64,000 nt of DNA from Margaritifera margaritifera (taxonomy: Eukaryota; Mollusca; Bivalvia; Unionida; Margaritiferidae): positions 3,198,501 through 3,262,500 of the forward strand of contig JAQPZY010001498.1 of the NCBI GenBank assembly GCA_029931535.1. Reading direction: 5' to 3'. How positions within the stretch are numbered: the first letter of the stretch is position 1; every line of letters starts with the position of its first letter. Positions 47,943-58,119 of this stretch are shown here, piece by piece. The position numbers and the translations under genes were made by a program. Below the pieces are notes generated by a model, which had not been told where the DNA came from, searched no databases, and saw nothing but the letters and a program-made list of their open reading frames with translations.

Positions 47943-49944
47943 ATTTACTTGATATACGCAATGATTATCTTCAGACTAACGAATGTTTGACAAAAATAAG
48001 AATTCCAGTCTCGTTATGGAGGTATAAACCCCTACCCTCCATTTTCCTCCATTTCTATACATAACCAGCCATTTTTTTTTCAGTAGCAGTAAATTACACG
48101 GGTTTTACTAGCCCTTTGTACAGTGTCTGTTATTTTTCTTTCTTTATTTTTCATAATAAACATATGTTTTGCCAGCTTTACATTCAATAACGCTAAATTG
48201 GCATTATTTTCCACAAGGCCGCCATTATCTATTCTGATAACGGCCATTTTAATCATTCTGTTAGAGCAGGAGAATAAACTCTCAGCAGCGATTTATTGGA
48301 TTTACTGTCGGAAAAGGTGCTCCGGCTTGGTAGAATACTCAGAAAAATTTGTATGGAAAATATTCGGATGACTTCAAAGCCATCGTTGATATGAATTCGA
48401 AGTGTATGTAACATAAAGAATATGGTAAGGCCATATTGGAAAGTGACGAAATAGATATCTCCAAGATAATGAAATATAAGTTTTAATCAGTCTGGAAGCA
48501 CATTGAAAGTTGACTTATTTCCGATTCATCTCATCAATATATCACGTGTTCTTGAACAACAAGAGCATCTGGTTGATATTGTAACATGGGAGCAACAGGA
48601 TTCTTCTACAAAAATTACTTTGTAATGGAGAGAAATAAAGCAGCTAGCTTATGATTAATCTGAGAATATTACTTGCTATCTCCTGGTCATATTCAAGCAA
48701 AAAAGAAACTGATTTAGCTGATGTGCCCAAGTTTGCCACTCATTTGCTGTTTTGTGATGATAGTACAATTTGAAAAGCTACAAAGTCCAATTTCTCCAAG
48801 ACGTTTGCATCATTCTTAGTCTATTTGTACACGCTTTCATAAAAATAAAGTTGAATTGGAAAGAATTAATTATTAAAGAGTTGCCACGGATATGCTTCAA
48901 CCTCTTAGTGACCGATTGTTTAAGACCTATGAAACGTGATCTGGGTTTGTTCATTGGCCTCCATGGAGCGAATTCTAGGACAGTTGTTTGTGATTGATAC
49001 GGCAGTCCCGACACTATCGTATCAACATGCAGTTCCCATATACATAGCTAATAAATAATCGGAAACACGTATCATACATTGCTATTATGAAGAACTATCT
49101 ACAATATGTACAATAAAATTAATTTGGCTTGATGATTTTATCAGTTGCCACAGATTTAGTAAGTGCACTGTACTGACAGCAAAATCTATGAGTGCAAAAT
49201 TGCTTGAAACCTGCTAAATGCGACATATCTTGGCAAAAAACAGCGGATAAATATTCTGCAAACCCAGGTTTAATTTGAGTAGTATTCTACGCTCTACCAT
49301 TAACAGTAAGAATATAAGACTATTCTGAAACAGCCACACTAGAAAACCAAATCTGCAATTACCTACTATTTACCACTACCCCCCCCCCCCCCCCTCCACT
49401 GGAGGTTTTCATGTGCTGAATGCAGCAATGTTACCGGCAACTCTGCCTCTAACAATGACACGGAAGCTAAAGAAATACTTAAAGTGTATAACATCAAGTA
49501 TAATTCACGAAAAAATATAGCCATTACTTTTTTAATTTTTGTTTTTGCCATATTTTAGCTAGACAGGTTCAGATTTGCAAGTGTCATTATTATAACAAAG
49601 CATTATGCTTACGTATGCAAGACAGGATCACTTTGCATACTAGAGTACCAACTTTAGATCTGAAGCAATATTATCACAATGTTCCACTTGAATACATCAA
49701 TTGATGTAGTAGCAAAATCTGTGACTTTCAAACATTTTCACACAGTACCTGAACATTTTGGACAATAATGCCACCAGTTTTCAACTTATCAGGGTAAAAC
49801 AAATAGTAATTTTAGAATATATTTAATTTTTAAAAACGTTATTACACCAACTTTACATAAATGGCATTCGTAACGATATTGACGTCGCTGCTGCGGGAAA
49901 AATAATGTACAACAATGACTATTGAGATGTGCATTAACTGACTG
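47943..49944. other. No gene recognised
   Basis: AT-rich with a poly-C run at 49380-49394. Frames up to 82 codons, unrecognised. Confidence 0.45.
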
Positions 49945-50320
49945 CAGATTACATCCTGATTCAGTCTGACAAATATGTTACCAGTTAAAGTTACTGTACC
50001 ACCCCTAGCATTATATCGTGATTCAGGCTGACAAATATGTTACCAGTTAAAGTTACTGGACCACCCCTAGCATTATATCGTGATTCAGGCTGGCAAATAT
50101 GTTACCAGTTAAAGTTAGTGTACCACCCCTAGCATTATATCGTGATTCAGTCTGACAAATATGTTACCAGTTAAAGTTTCTGTACCACCCCTAGCATTAT
50201 ATCGTGATTCAGTCTGACAAATATGTTACCAGTTAAAGTTACTGTACGACCCCTAGCATTATAATGTGATTCAGGCTGACAAATATGTTACCAGTTAAAG
50301 TTTATGTACGACCCCTTGCA
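49945..50320. repeat. 62-bp minisatellite, about 6 copies
   Basis: Unit contains tgattcag(t/g)ctgacaaata, tgttaccagttaaagtta and ctgtaccacccctagcatta. Copies differ by a few bases. Confidence 0.93.
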
Positions 50321-50789
50321 ACATCATACTTAATCGTTCAAGCTCTGTATACGACTACACTGGAAAGCGTACATTGGTCGGGGAGTTTACACCTTCAACA
50401 TCACTTTTCAAAGTCAGCACACATCATGTTATAAAACCATACCATATTCATTATATTCTACAATAGGCAGGAGTATCTCCAAATTTAGGACCCTTTTGGC
50501 ACGTTCACCACTACTCTGTTGAGATTGATATCATTCATACGCATTGGTGTGGGATAGGGAAACCTACCAGAGGATCAGAATTTGTTGGCAGGACCGAGGC
50601 TTTGCCCAAGGGTGGAATTTTCCCATCAACACAACCGCATATAATTAATTATCTCTTTCTGTATAAAATAATATGGTTTAGATCACAATTCCAAACAACA
50701 GCAATAACAAAAATAATAACAACAACAAGAAGCAAGTTCATTGAATTTTAGTCCCCCGCCCACGATGGACAGGTCAGAAGACTTCACAA
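50321..50789. other. No gene recognised
   Basis: No frame of note. Possibly an unidentified dispersed repeat. Confidence 0.35.
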
Positions 50790-51409
50790 ACATGAAATTG
50801 CGCTATGACCTTTAAGACAGAGCAGTTACTGTGCAGACATAAAAAGTAAGCAAGTTTCAAAGCGCTATCTTAAAGATCATTAGAGGGAAAATGCAGAAAA
50901 GGAGTAAAACTTGATCAGTGACACTGGTCTTGGAGATAAAACCCTAACTGTGACACATAAGATTCCATCAAAATGAGAAGCACGTGTGAACCACGGCTCA
51001 TCCATGTACCTCTAACAGCTTCTATAATATAAGCCAGAAACAAAAGAAACCTTAAAATAGTGAGATGTGACCTTGATCTTGAGTACAAGACCTCAAATGT
51101 GCATTGCAACACATCTTCTAGTGAAAATATATAAGTATATCAAGCTTGATCCACTTATCTCAACAAAGATGTTAAGTTAGAATACAGAAGTATAAATGTG
51201 ACTGAAATCTGAATTACTGACAGGTGATCTTGACCTTGAAGATATGATATGTTACGCGACGCATCTTTTAGTGATGATGTAAAGTTACACCATATTTCAT
51301 CCAATATCTCAAATGGCTCTAAAATTATAGCGTGGAGAAGAAGATGTAATAGATATATACAACATATAGAACCATAACACTGAACTTCAAGATAAGACCT
51401 CCAATGTTT

Positions 51410-51411
<2 letters not shown>
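50790..51411. repeat. About 158-bp degenerate tandem repeat, left block
   Basis: Units share tgaccttgaccttgaagata-like and ctcaaatggctctaaa-like segments, plus an acgcgacgcatctt-like segment. They are spaced about 160 bp apart (for example near 51066 and 51230). The same unit continues at 58118-58640, on the other side of the LTR retrotransposon, so the array was continuous before that insertion. Confidence 0.75.

Positions 51412-51470
<59 letters not shown>
51412..51470. repeat. (AT)n microsatellite, left half
   Basis: Pure AT tract ending exactly at the left LTR boundary (51471). Its continuation is at 58040, after the right LTR. Confidence 0.95.
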
Positions 51471-51474
<4 letters not shown>

Positions 51475-52221
51475 ACGACTCTATGGTCTAAGAAAAATGT
51501 AACAGAAAGAAAGTGAAACCAACAAATCAATTAAAAATCAACAAGCAATTTATTACTAGATAATTAAAATGAAAAATCAAAAAGTCACTTACAGTAATGT
51601 GTTTTGAAATCCTAATAATCCAATAAGAATGATTGTTCTAATCACAAGTCCTAAATATAGAATGTTTAGAATTCACGGCTGTGTCACTGAATGTTATGAT
51701 GTGCTAATGGTCTCCAAAGTCCTGATGTACTAGAAATCTTGATGTGCTGATGTCAAAATGAAGTATTCCAAAATATCTGAATAAGTTCACATAAATTCCA
51801 AAATCATCAATTAAAAATCCAAAATCCAAAAGTTTATGAGCACTGTTATAATCCAATGAATATTTAAAATAATTCCTCTCTTAGAATTTGGAATGAATTT
51901 TCACAACTGTAATAGCTCTTTACAAGACTGATGGTAATGTCAAAACTGAATAAATGTCCACCAAACATGGTATATATAAAGATTGGTCACATGACAGAAT
52001 GTTCTAGAACATGTGTCATCTTAATGGAATTTTACTTGTAAACAACAATCAACCTTGACCTTCAAATTGAGAAAACATATTGATCAAAACAACCTAATTC
52101 AAGGACACTAGTTAAACATGTTTTTCCTGATAAACATTAAGATTTAAGCAAATATTAAAGTGAAGAAACATTTATAATGTCCTAAAATATTTATAATATT
52201 ATATAAACATCATACATAACA
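51471..52221 (-). repeat. 3' LTR (left)
   Basis: Starts TGTTACGACT and ends CATACATAACA, with short inverted termini TGTTA/TAACA. By eye it differs from the right LTR at about seven positions of 751, with no indels. An AATAAA polyadenylation signal lies on the minus strand at 51549-51554. Confidence 0.95.
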
Positions 52222-52236
52222 CCTCCCCTCATAAAG
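52222..52236 (-). promoter_or_regulatory. Polypurine tract
   Basis: On the minus strand, tgaggggagg directly precedes the 3' LTR. This is the standard place and composition of the primer for plus-strand DNA synthesis. Confidence 0.85.
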
Positions 52237-52358
52237 AAAAAGAAAGATTTATATAATAAAGCTTTCTTTGAATATACATCTAATACTATAATAACCAAAA
52301 TTACATAAGAACATGTTTTATGATACTGGACTTAATTACATCAAGCAATATTATATTT

Positions 52359-53195
52359 CTAGGCACGTGAGAGTGCATCTGCAATCACATTGTCTTTTCC
52401 CCTGATGTGTTTGATGTCAATGTTATATTCTTGCAATATCAAACTCCATCTCAACAATCTCCGATTTTTATCTTTCATTTTGTTGATGAAAGTAAGGGGA
52501 TTGTGATCACTGTACACAATAATTGGAGAAAGAGCTGAGGTAACATACACTTCAAAATGCTGTAAAGCCAATATCAAAGCCAAACATTCCTTCTCAATTG
52601 TGGAATAATTTTTCTGGTGCTTGTTTAGTTTTTTAGAAAAATAACACACAGGGTGATCCACACCACTTTTGTCTTCCTGAATCAATACTCCACCAACCCC
52701 TACATCACTTGCATCAACAGATAATTTAAATGATTGGCTAAAATTTGGTGCAGAAAGAACTGGTGCATTCTTAAGCATGGCCTTTAACTTGTCAAAAGAT
52801 TCCTGACACTTGTCAGACCAATGAAATTTGGTTTTCATACACAATAAACTTGTTAAAGGTTCAGCAATTTTGGAAAAATTGGAACAAAATTTCCGATAAT
52901 ATCCAGCCATACCTAGAAATCGCATCAGTTGCTTTTTACAAATTGGAACTTGAAATTCAGAGATAGCTTTGACCTTAGCTTCTATAGGTTTAACTTGACC
53001 TTGTCCCACAATATGTCCTAAAAATGTGACACAAGCATAGCAAAACTCACTTTTGCTCAAATTAATTGTCAGATTCGCATCGCTGAGTCGATCAAAGAAT
53101 TTTTGAATGGTTTCCAAATGATCTTCCCATGTGTTGTTGTAGATAATGACGTCATCGATATAAGCGTCACAATTATCAAGACCAAATGTTATCAT
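52359..53195 (-). CDS. Reverse transcriptase (C-terminal part) and RNase H
   Basis: This 278-codon frame begins just upstream of the RT catalytic box YIDD (residues 12-15). It continues through SEFCYACVTFLGHIVGQG and the RT connection (FLGMAGYYRKF, about residue 95) into RNase H. The RNase H has SVDASDVGVGGVL (about 158-172), a conserved Glu in STIEKECLALILAL (about 205) and VYSDHNPLTF (about 230), and ends KDNVIADALSRA. It would synthesise element cDNA and remove the RNA template. In an intact element this would be continuous with the frame ending at 53176. The two overlap in different frames because a small deletion near 53195-53200 removed the residues that normally lie between the FGMKNSP motif and this segment. 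The Met shown is therefore not a genuine start. Confidence 0.9.
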   Translation of the reverse strand: MITFGLDNCDAYIDDVIIYNNTWEDHLETIQKFFDRLSDANLTINLSKSEFCYACVTFLGHIVGQGQVKPIEAKVKAISEFQVPICKKQLMRFLGMAGYYRKFCSNFSKIAEPLTSLLCMKTKFHWSDKCQESFDKLKAMLKNAPVLSAPNFSQSFKLSVDASDVGVGGVLIQEDKSGVDHPVCYFSKKLNKHQKNYSTIEKECLALILALQHFEVYVTSALSPIIVYSDHNPLTFINKMKDKNRRLLRWSLILQEYNIDIKHIRGKDNVIADALSRA

Positions 53196-56100
53196 GTTCA
53201 GGCGAATTTTTCATTCCAAACGGCATGATTTTATATTGATAAAGTCCATCTGGATTTACAAATGCTGAAATTTCTTTTGCCCTTTCCGTCAGTGGAATTT
53301 GCCAGAATCCTTTTAAAAGGTCAAACTTGGTGACATATTCCGCATTTCCAATTTTATCAATGCAATCGTCCATTCTTGGGATTGGAAATGAATCAGTTTT
53401 GGTGACACTGTTGACTTTTCTATAGTCAGTACACATACGGAATGTATTATCTGGCTTGGGAACAAGAATACATGGTGAACTCCAGATACTTTTACTTGGT
53501 TCTATGAAATCATTCTCCAGTAAATACTGAATTTCTTTCTTCAGATAGTTCTGTTTGAGAGGATTCATCCTATAAGGATGCTGTTTCACAGGCGCAGAAT
53601 CTACAATGTCAACGTCATGATAAATTTTAGTTGTTCGTGTTGGAACATCAGGAAACAAGTGCTCATAGTCATGTAATAGCTGTTTTAGTTCATTTCTTTC
53701 CTGTTGTTGTAGATGTGAAAGTTTCTGGTCTAGGTTGTTCAATATTTCTGAATTCCGAAGATTGGTTATACCAGAGTCACTATAGTCTGATCGTACTCCA
53801 TCGTTGATATCTTCACTGTGTGGGACAGGTACAACTAAATTAACAGAATAATTAGCTGAGCTATCTCTGTCAAAATATTCCTTTAACATATTTATATGAC
53901 AAAGTTGTTTCTGTTTCCGTCTCCCAGGAGTGTTAATGATATAATTTAAGTCATTTACTTTCTTTTCAACGGTATAAGGACCATACAATTTAGCCTGAAG
54001 AGGATTCTGAGGTATGGGAAAGAGAGCCAGAACTTTGTCACCAGGTTTAAAACTCCTTTCCTGTGTATTTCTGTCATACCTTAATTTCATTTTTGACTGA
54101 GTAGTGTGAAGATTAGTTCTTGCTACTTCACAGGCCTTTGACAACTTGTATTTGAAATCAGAAACATAATCAAGAAGATTAATCTTTGAATCTTCATTTG
54201 AAAGAAGTTTCTCTTTCAATAATTTCAGTGGTCCACGGACAGTATGACCAAAAACTAGTTCAAAGGGACTAAAACCCAACGACTCTTGAACTGATTCCCT
54301 AACAGCAAAAAACAACAAATGAACACCCTCATCCCAATCCTTTTCTGTATCAAAGCAATAGGATCGAATCATATTCTTCAAAGTTTGATGAAATCTTTCC
54401 AAAGCACCTTGAGTTTCAGGGTGATAGGCAGAAGATTTAAACTGTTGGATGCCTAATTCATGCATAACTTGCTGGAAAATTCCAGACATAAAATTTGACC
54501 CTTGATCTGACTGGACAGATTTGGGAAGGCCAACAAGTGTAAAAAACTTCACCAAAGCTTTCACAATAGTTTTAGTTTTTATATTTCTCAGAGGAATTGC
54601 CTCTGGAAATCTTGTAGATGCACACATGATGGTCAACAAGTATTGGTTGCCTGACTTGGTTTTAGGTAAAGGACCAACACAGTCTACTATTATTCTACTA
54701 AATGGTTCATCAAATGCAGGAATAGGTTGCAGATGAGCCTTAGGTATCTTCTGATTGGGTTTTCCTACCATTTGACAAGTGTGACAAGATCTGCAGTATT
54801 TAGAAACATCACTTTTCAGTTTCGGCCAATAAAAATGATTCAAGATCTTGTGATAAGTCTTACGGACTCCTAAATGACCAGCCAAAGGAGTTTCATGGGC
54901 TAAATTAAGAATTTCCTGTCGATATGACTTAGGAACAACAATTTGATAGCTCACTGACCACTCGTCACCAGCGGGTACATCAGGTGGTCTCCATTTCCTC
55001 ATAAGGACCCCATTTTTCACAAAGTAACACACTGGAACTTGTGTGGCTTCAGTTTCACTAATAGCCCTCTGAAACAAACAAGATATCTCGGGATCTTGCT
55101 CCTGTTCAACGACTAGGGATTGTCGTTTGTCATCCTGATTAGAACAAAGAGAATGAGTTGCCAAAAGAGGATCACTGTGATCAATACCATTTGATTGATC
55201 AATACCTGAGGAAAAAGTGACCTCATCAAAAGGCTGACCAATACATGTGTCAGCTAAAGGAATAATATCCTGATCAACATCACTCTCAAGAGCTCTTTTT
55301 GCCATAGCTCTAGTAACTGCACAAGCAGGGTACAAATCAGGGATTTCAGTTTCGACAGGATCAACTTTCTGATCCAAACAAGGCTTGTCAGTTACAAGTG
55401 GATTAACCACAACCTTATCTCCAGCTAGGTCATTGCCTAGTAATAAATGAACACCCTCTATGGGTAAAGAAGTCACTGCCCCAACAGTCACAGGTCCAGA
55501 AACTAAGTCTGATGCCAAATTTACACAATGAAGAGGAACATTTACAAAGCCGCACTCTACTCCCTGAACAAGAACACTTTCACTTGAAGAAGACTCCTCA
55601 GACAAAGGCAAAGTACCTGATAATAAAAGACTCTGAGAAGCTCCAGTGTCCCTTAATATTTTAATTGGGATAGATTTGGCAGAATCACCAATAAGTGATA
55701 TAGAACCTTCTGACATGAATGGTTCATAAGCCTCCAAAATAGAATCAGACTGGGGTTTGTTTGACCCAACAAATGTATTGCTTTCAATACAAGACCGTGA
55801 CCTTGACCTCGTAGAAATAAGAGCATTTGGAAAAGCTCTGTCTTTTCTCTGTTGCTTATTTTTCAACTTGAAGCAATCAAAAATAACGTGCCCTTTCTTT
55901 TTACAATAAGTGCACGTAGGAAGAGATAAGGATTTCTGATCAGTCTTATCAGATGTTTGATTCCTAACAGTTGTGCTGTTGTGAAATTTGGAAGTACTCG
56001 AATGAGATTGAAATGGTTTTTTAGCAGAAAACTGCTGAGAGGACGATTTATTACCAAATGAAATTTTGTGAGTCAAGGAATAATCATCAGCCATACGAGC

Positions 56101-56481
56101 AGCATTTTCCAAAGTTTCCACATTCTGCTCGTCAAGATAGGTTTTAACATCACTATGGATGCACCTCTTGAACTCTTCAATTAATACGAGCTGTCGGAGG
56201 TTATCATAAGCTTGATCAACTTTCTTGGCTGAGCACCACCTATCAAATAGTTGTTCTTTATCCCTTGCAAATTCGACATGAGTTTGTCCAGTTTCTTTTC
56301 TACAATTCCTAAACCTTTGTCGATATGCCTCTGGTACCAACTCATAAGCTTTCAAGATGTACTCCTTAACCACATCATAATCAGTGCTTTGTTGTACTGA
56401 CAGTGAAATGTAGACTTCACGAGCTTTGCCAATAAGTACACTTTGTAATAACAAAGTCCAATGCTCTCTGGGCCATTTCAA
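53176..56481 (-). CDS. Gag (CA/NC) - protease - integrase - N-terminal RT polyprotein
   Basis: A frame of 1,101 codons, open upstream to about 56535. Residues 1-140 are capsid-like (SCAN-type helices). A CCHC zinc knuckle C-x2-C-x4-H-x4-C lies near 188-201. An aspartic protease motif RDTGAS is near 277. Integrase follows: the H-x3-H and C-x2-C zinc-binding N-domain (HETPLAGH...CRSCHTC, about 528-570), then a D,D-35-E core with Asp in IIVDCVGPLP (about 599), Asp in QSDQGSNF (about 657) and Glu in GALERF (about 693). A GPY/F-like module (LYGPYTV) is near 830. RT begins about 975 (NDFIEPSKSIWSSPCILV, RMCTDYRKVN, KFDLLKGFWQIPL) and stops after FGMKNSP, where a deletion shifts the frame. The integrase is placed before RT, unlike ordinary Gypsy elements. 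The integrase itself looks intact. Confidence 0.93.
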   Translation of the reverse strand: MKWPREHWTLLLQSVLIGKAREVYISLSVQQSTDYDVVKEYILKAYELVPEAYRQRFRNCRKETGQTHVEFARDKEQLFDRWCSAKKVDQAYDNLRQLVLIEEFKRCIHSDVKTYLDEQNVETLENAARMADDYSLTHKISFGNKSSSQQFSAKKPFQSHSSTSKFHNSTTVRNQTSDKTDQKSLSLPTCTYCKKKGHVIFDCFKLKNKQQRKDRAFPNALISTRSRSRSCIESNTFVGSNKPQSDSILEAYEPFMSEGSISLIGDSAKSIPIKILRDTGASQSLLLSGTLPLSEESSSSESVLVQGVECGFVNVPLHCVNLASDLVSGPVTVGAVTSLPIEGVHLLLGNDLAGDKVVVNPLVTDKPCLDQKVDPVETEIPDLYPACAVTRAMAKRALESDVDQDIIPLADTCIGQPFDEVTFSSGIDQSNGIDHSDPLLATHSLCSNQDDKRQSLVVEQEQDPEISCLFQRAISETEATQVPVCYFVKNGVLMRKWRPPDVPAGDEWSVSYQIVVPKSYRQEILNLAHETPLAGHLGVRKTYHKILNHFYWPKLKSDVSKYCRSCHTCQMVGKPNQKIPKAHLQPIPAFDEPFSRIIVDCVGPLPKTKSGNQYLLTIMCASTRFPEAIPLRNIKTKTIVKALVKFFTLVGLPKSVQSDQGSNFMSGIFQQVMHELGIQQFKSSAYHPETQGALERFHQTLKNMIRSYCFDTEKDWDEGVHLLFFAVRESVQESLGFSPFELVFGHTVRGPLKLLKEKLLSNEDSKINLLDYVSDFKYKLSKACEVARTNLHTTQSKMKLRYDRNTQERSFKPGDKVLALFPIPQNPLQAKLYGPYTVEKKVNDLNYIINTPGRRKQKQLCHINMLKEYFDRDSSANYSVNLVVPVPHSEDINDGVRSDYSDSGITNLRNSEILNNLDQKLSHLQQQERNELKQLLHDYEHLFPDVPTRTTKIYHDVDIVDSAPVKQHPYRMNPLKQNYLKKEIQYLLENDFIEPSKSIWSSPCILVPKPDNTFRMCTDYRKVNSVTKTDSFPIPRMDDCIDKIGNAEYVTKFDLLKGFWQIPLTERAKEISAFVNPDGLYQYKIMPFGMKNSPEHDNIWS

Positions 56482-56515
56482 GTTTTCAGCTATTTTCTCG
56501 AAATGAAGAAAGTAT

Positions 56516-57121
56516 TTATCTACTTCTTTTTCCTGAAAAGGGGGGTACTAACCTAATATATCTAGTAACATCAAAACCTGAACTTGTGTTTAAAGGAGTG
56601 GAGTGTGCTCTGTTTGCCAGTTCTAATTCTCTTAATTTAAATTGCATTTCCCTTTCTTCTCTTTGCATCTGCATTTGTATCTGCCTCTCTTCTTTCTGCA
56701 TTTGTATCTGCCTCTCTTCCTTCTCTCTCTCCATCTGTATCTGCCTCTCTTCTTTCTGCATTTGTATCTGCCTCTCTTCCTTCTCTCTCTCCATCTGTAT
56801 CTGCCTCTCTTCTTTCTCTCTCTCTCTCTGAATCTGAAGCTTTGCCAATTCTAAATCCATCTGGTTCTTTAACTCTAATTCCCTTAATTTCCTGTCAGAA
56901 CCAGATACAGGCTTTCTCTTCAAACTTAAAGCACTATTTTCAAAAATTCCCTTTCCTACTAAATATTGAATCAAAATAATCTTTATCTCCTGTTTTGTCA
57001 ATGATACTTTTGCCTCAGATAGACTGTATTTTCTGGCAAGCTCGAGCAACTCATCCTTTCTCATACACTCTAACCCCTCCTGGGTAGGTTTTGAAATGAA
57101 ATTCTGAACATTAGATGCCAT
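56516..57121 (-). CDS. Gag N-terminal region
   Basis: This 201-codon frame starts with ATG about 165 bp inside the right LTR. Residues 15-60 form a SAP-like helical domain (CMRKDELLELARKYSL). A long charged coiled coil follows, built of near-identical EREKEERQIQM units (about 90-165). The frame then returns to a conserved gag stretch (FDVTRYIRLVPPF) and ends nine codons later. The break falls at a CCCCCC-TTTT run (56536-56545, minus). The next frame stays open from there into the 1,101-codon frame, so one base has probably been gained or lost. The coiled-coil repeat may vary in copy number between insertions. Role by family: assembly of the virus-like particle. Confidence 0.85.
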   Translation of the reverse strand: MASNVQNFISKPTQEGLECMRKDELLELARKYSLSEAKVSLTKQEIKIILIQYLVGKGIFENSALSLKRKPVSGSDRKLRELELKNQMDLELAKLQIQREREKEERQIQMEREKEERQIQMQKEERQIQMEREKEERQIQMQKEERQIQMQMQREEREMQFKLRELELANRAHSTPLNTSSGFDVTRYIRLVPPFSGKRSR

Positions 57122-57260
57122 TGTAAATGCTTGTTGGTTTCACACACACAAAATTTCTCTATTTAAAAATCTTTGCCAAAGACAAAAATATTCTCCGAGA
57201 CAAAATCAATATGAATTTCAAAGATAAATTTAATATCTCTAATATGCTTTAAAGAAATTC

Positions 57261-57283
57261 AGATCCCGGAAGACGAGCCCCCA
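57261..57283 (-). promoter_or_regulatory. Primer binding site, tRNA-Pro-like
   Basis: On the minus strand, five bases after the 5' LTR, comes TGGGGGCTCGTC, two extra bases, then CCGGGAT. The classical proline-tRNA PBS of gammaretroviruses is TGGGGGCTCGTCCGGGAT, so the match is exact apart from a 2-base insertion. Confidence 0.75.
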
Positions 57284-57288
57284 ATTTC

Positions 57289-58035
57289 TGTTACGACTCT
57301 ATGGTCTAAGAAAAATGTAACAGAAAGAAAGTGAAACCAACAAATCAAGTAAAAATCAACAAGCAATTTATTACTAGATAATTAAAATGAAAAATCAAAA
57401 AGTCACTTACAGTAATGTGTTTTGAAATCCTAATAATCCAATAGGAATGATTGTTCTAATCACAAGTCCTAATTACAGAATGTTTAGAATTCACGGCTGT
57501 GTCACTGAATGTTATGATGTGCTAATGGTCTCCAAAGTCCTGATGTACTAGAAATCTTGATGTGCTGATGTCAAAATGAAGTATTCCAAAATATCTGAAT
57601 AAGTTCACATAAATTCCAAAATCATCAATTAAAAATCCAAAATCCAAAAGTTTATGAGCACTGTTATAATCCAATGAATATTTAAAATAATTCCTCTCTT
57701 AGAATTTGGAATGCATTTTCACAACTGTAATAGCTCTTTACAAGACTGATGGTAATGTCAAAACTGAATAAATGTCCACCAAACATGGTATATATAAAGA
57801 TTGGTCACATGACAGAATGTTCTAGAACATGTGTCATCTTAATGGAATTTTACTTGTAAACAACAATCAACCTTGACCTTCAAATTGAGAAAACATATTG
57901 ATCAAAACAACCTAATTCAAGGACACTAGTTAAACATGTTTTTCCTGATAAACATTAAGATTTAAGCAAATATTAAAGTGAAGAAACATTTATAATTTCC
58001 TAAAATATTTATAATATTATATAAACTTCATACAT

Positions 58036-58039
<4 letters not shown>
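57289..58039 (-). repeat. 5' LTR (right)
   Basis: Starts TGTTACGACT and ends CATACATAACA; 751 bp, the same length as the left LTR. On the minus strand a CCAAT-adjacent CTTTATATATACC (57787-57799) is a plausible TATA box, and AATAAA lies at 57367-57372. A transcript would therefore start near 57765 and polyadenylate near 57345. Confidence 0.95.
57789..57799 (-). promoter_or_regulatory. LTR TATA box
   Basis: CTTTATATATA on the minus strand, preceded closely by CCAAT. The same motif is conserved in the left LTR (about 51971-51981). Confidence 0.55.

Positions 58040-58117
<78 letters not shown>
58040..58117. repeat. (TA)n(TG)n compound microsatellite
   Basis: TA dinucleotides to 58083, then TG dinucleotides to about 58117. 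This is the other half of the tract split by the LTR retrotransposon. Confidence 0.95.

Positions 58118-58119
<2 letters not shown>

Larger units (their letters stand above)
51471..58039 (-). mobile_element. Gmr1-like LTR retrotransposon, near-intact (6,569 bp)
   Basis: Two 751-bp LTRs bound an internal region encoding, in minus-strand order, gag, zinc knuckle, protease, integrase, reverse transcriptase and RNase H. Integrase before RT is the Copia order, but the RT, RNase H and GPY/F-type integrase are Gypsy-like. That combination defines the Gmr1 group first described in deuterostomes. A PBS and a polypurine tract lie at the expected places. The target duplication cannot be measured because both flanks are (AT)n (atatat fits on both sides). 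Only two frame breaks are seen, one in gag and one in RT. Confidence 0.92.

Noticed and set aside
56586..56854. Plus-strand frames rich in Leu, Ser, Cys and Ile
   Set aside because: Antisense shadows of the EREKEERQIQM coiled-coil repeat of gag.
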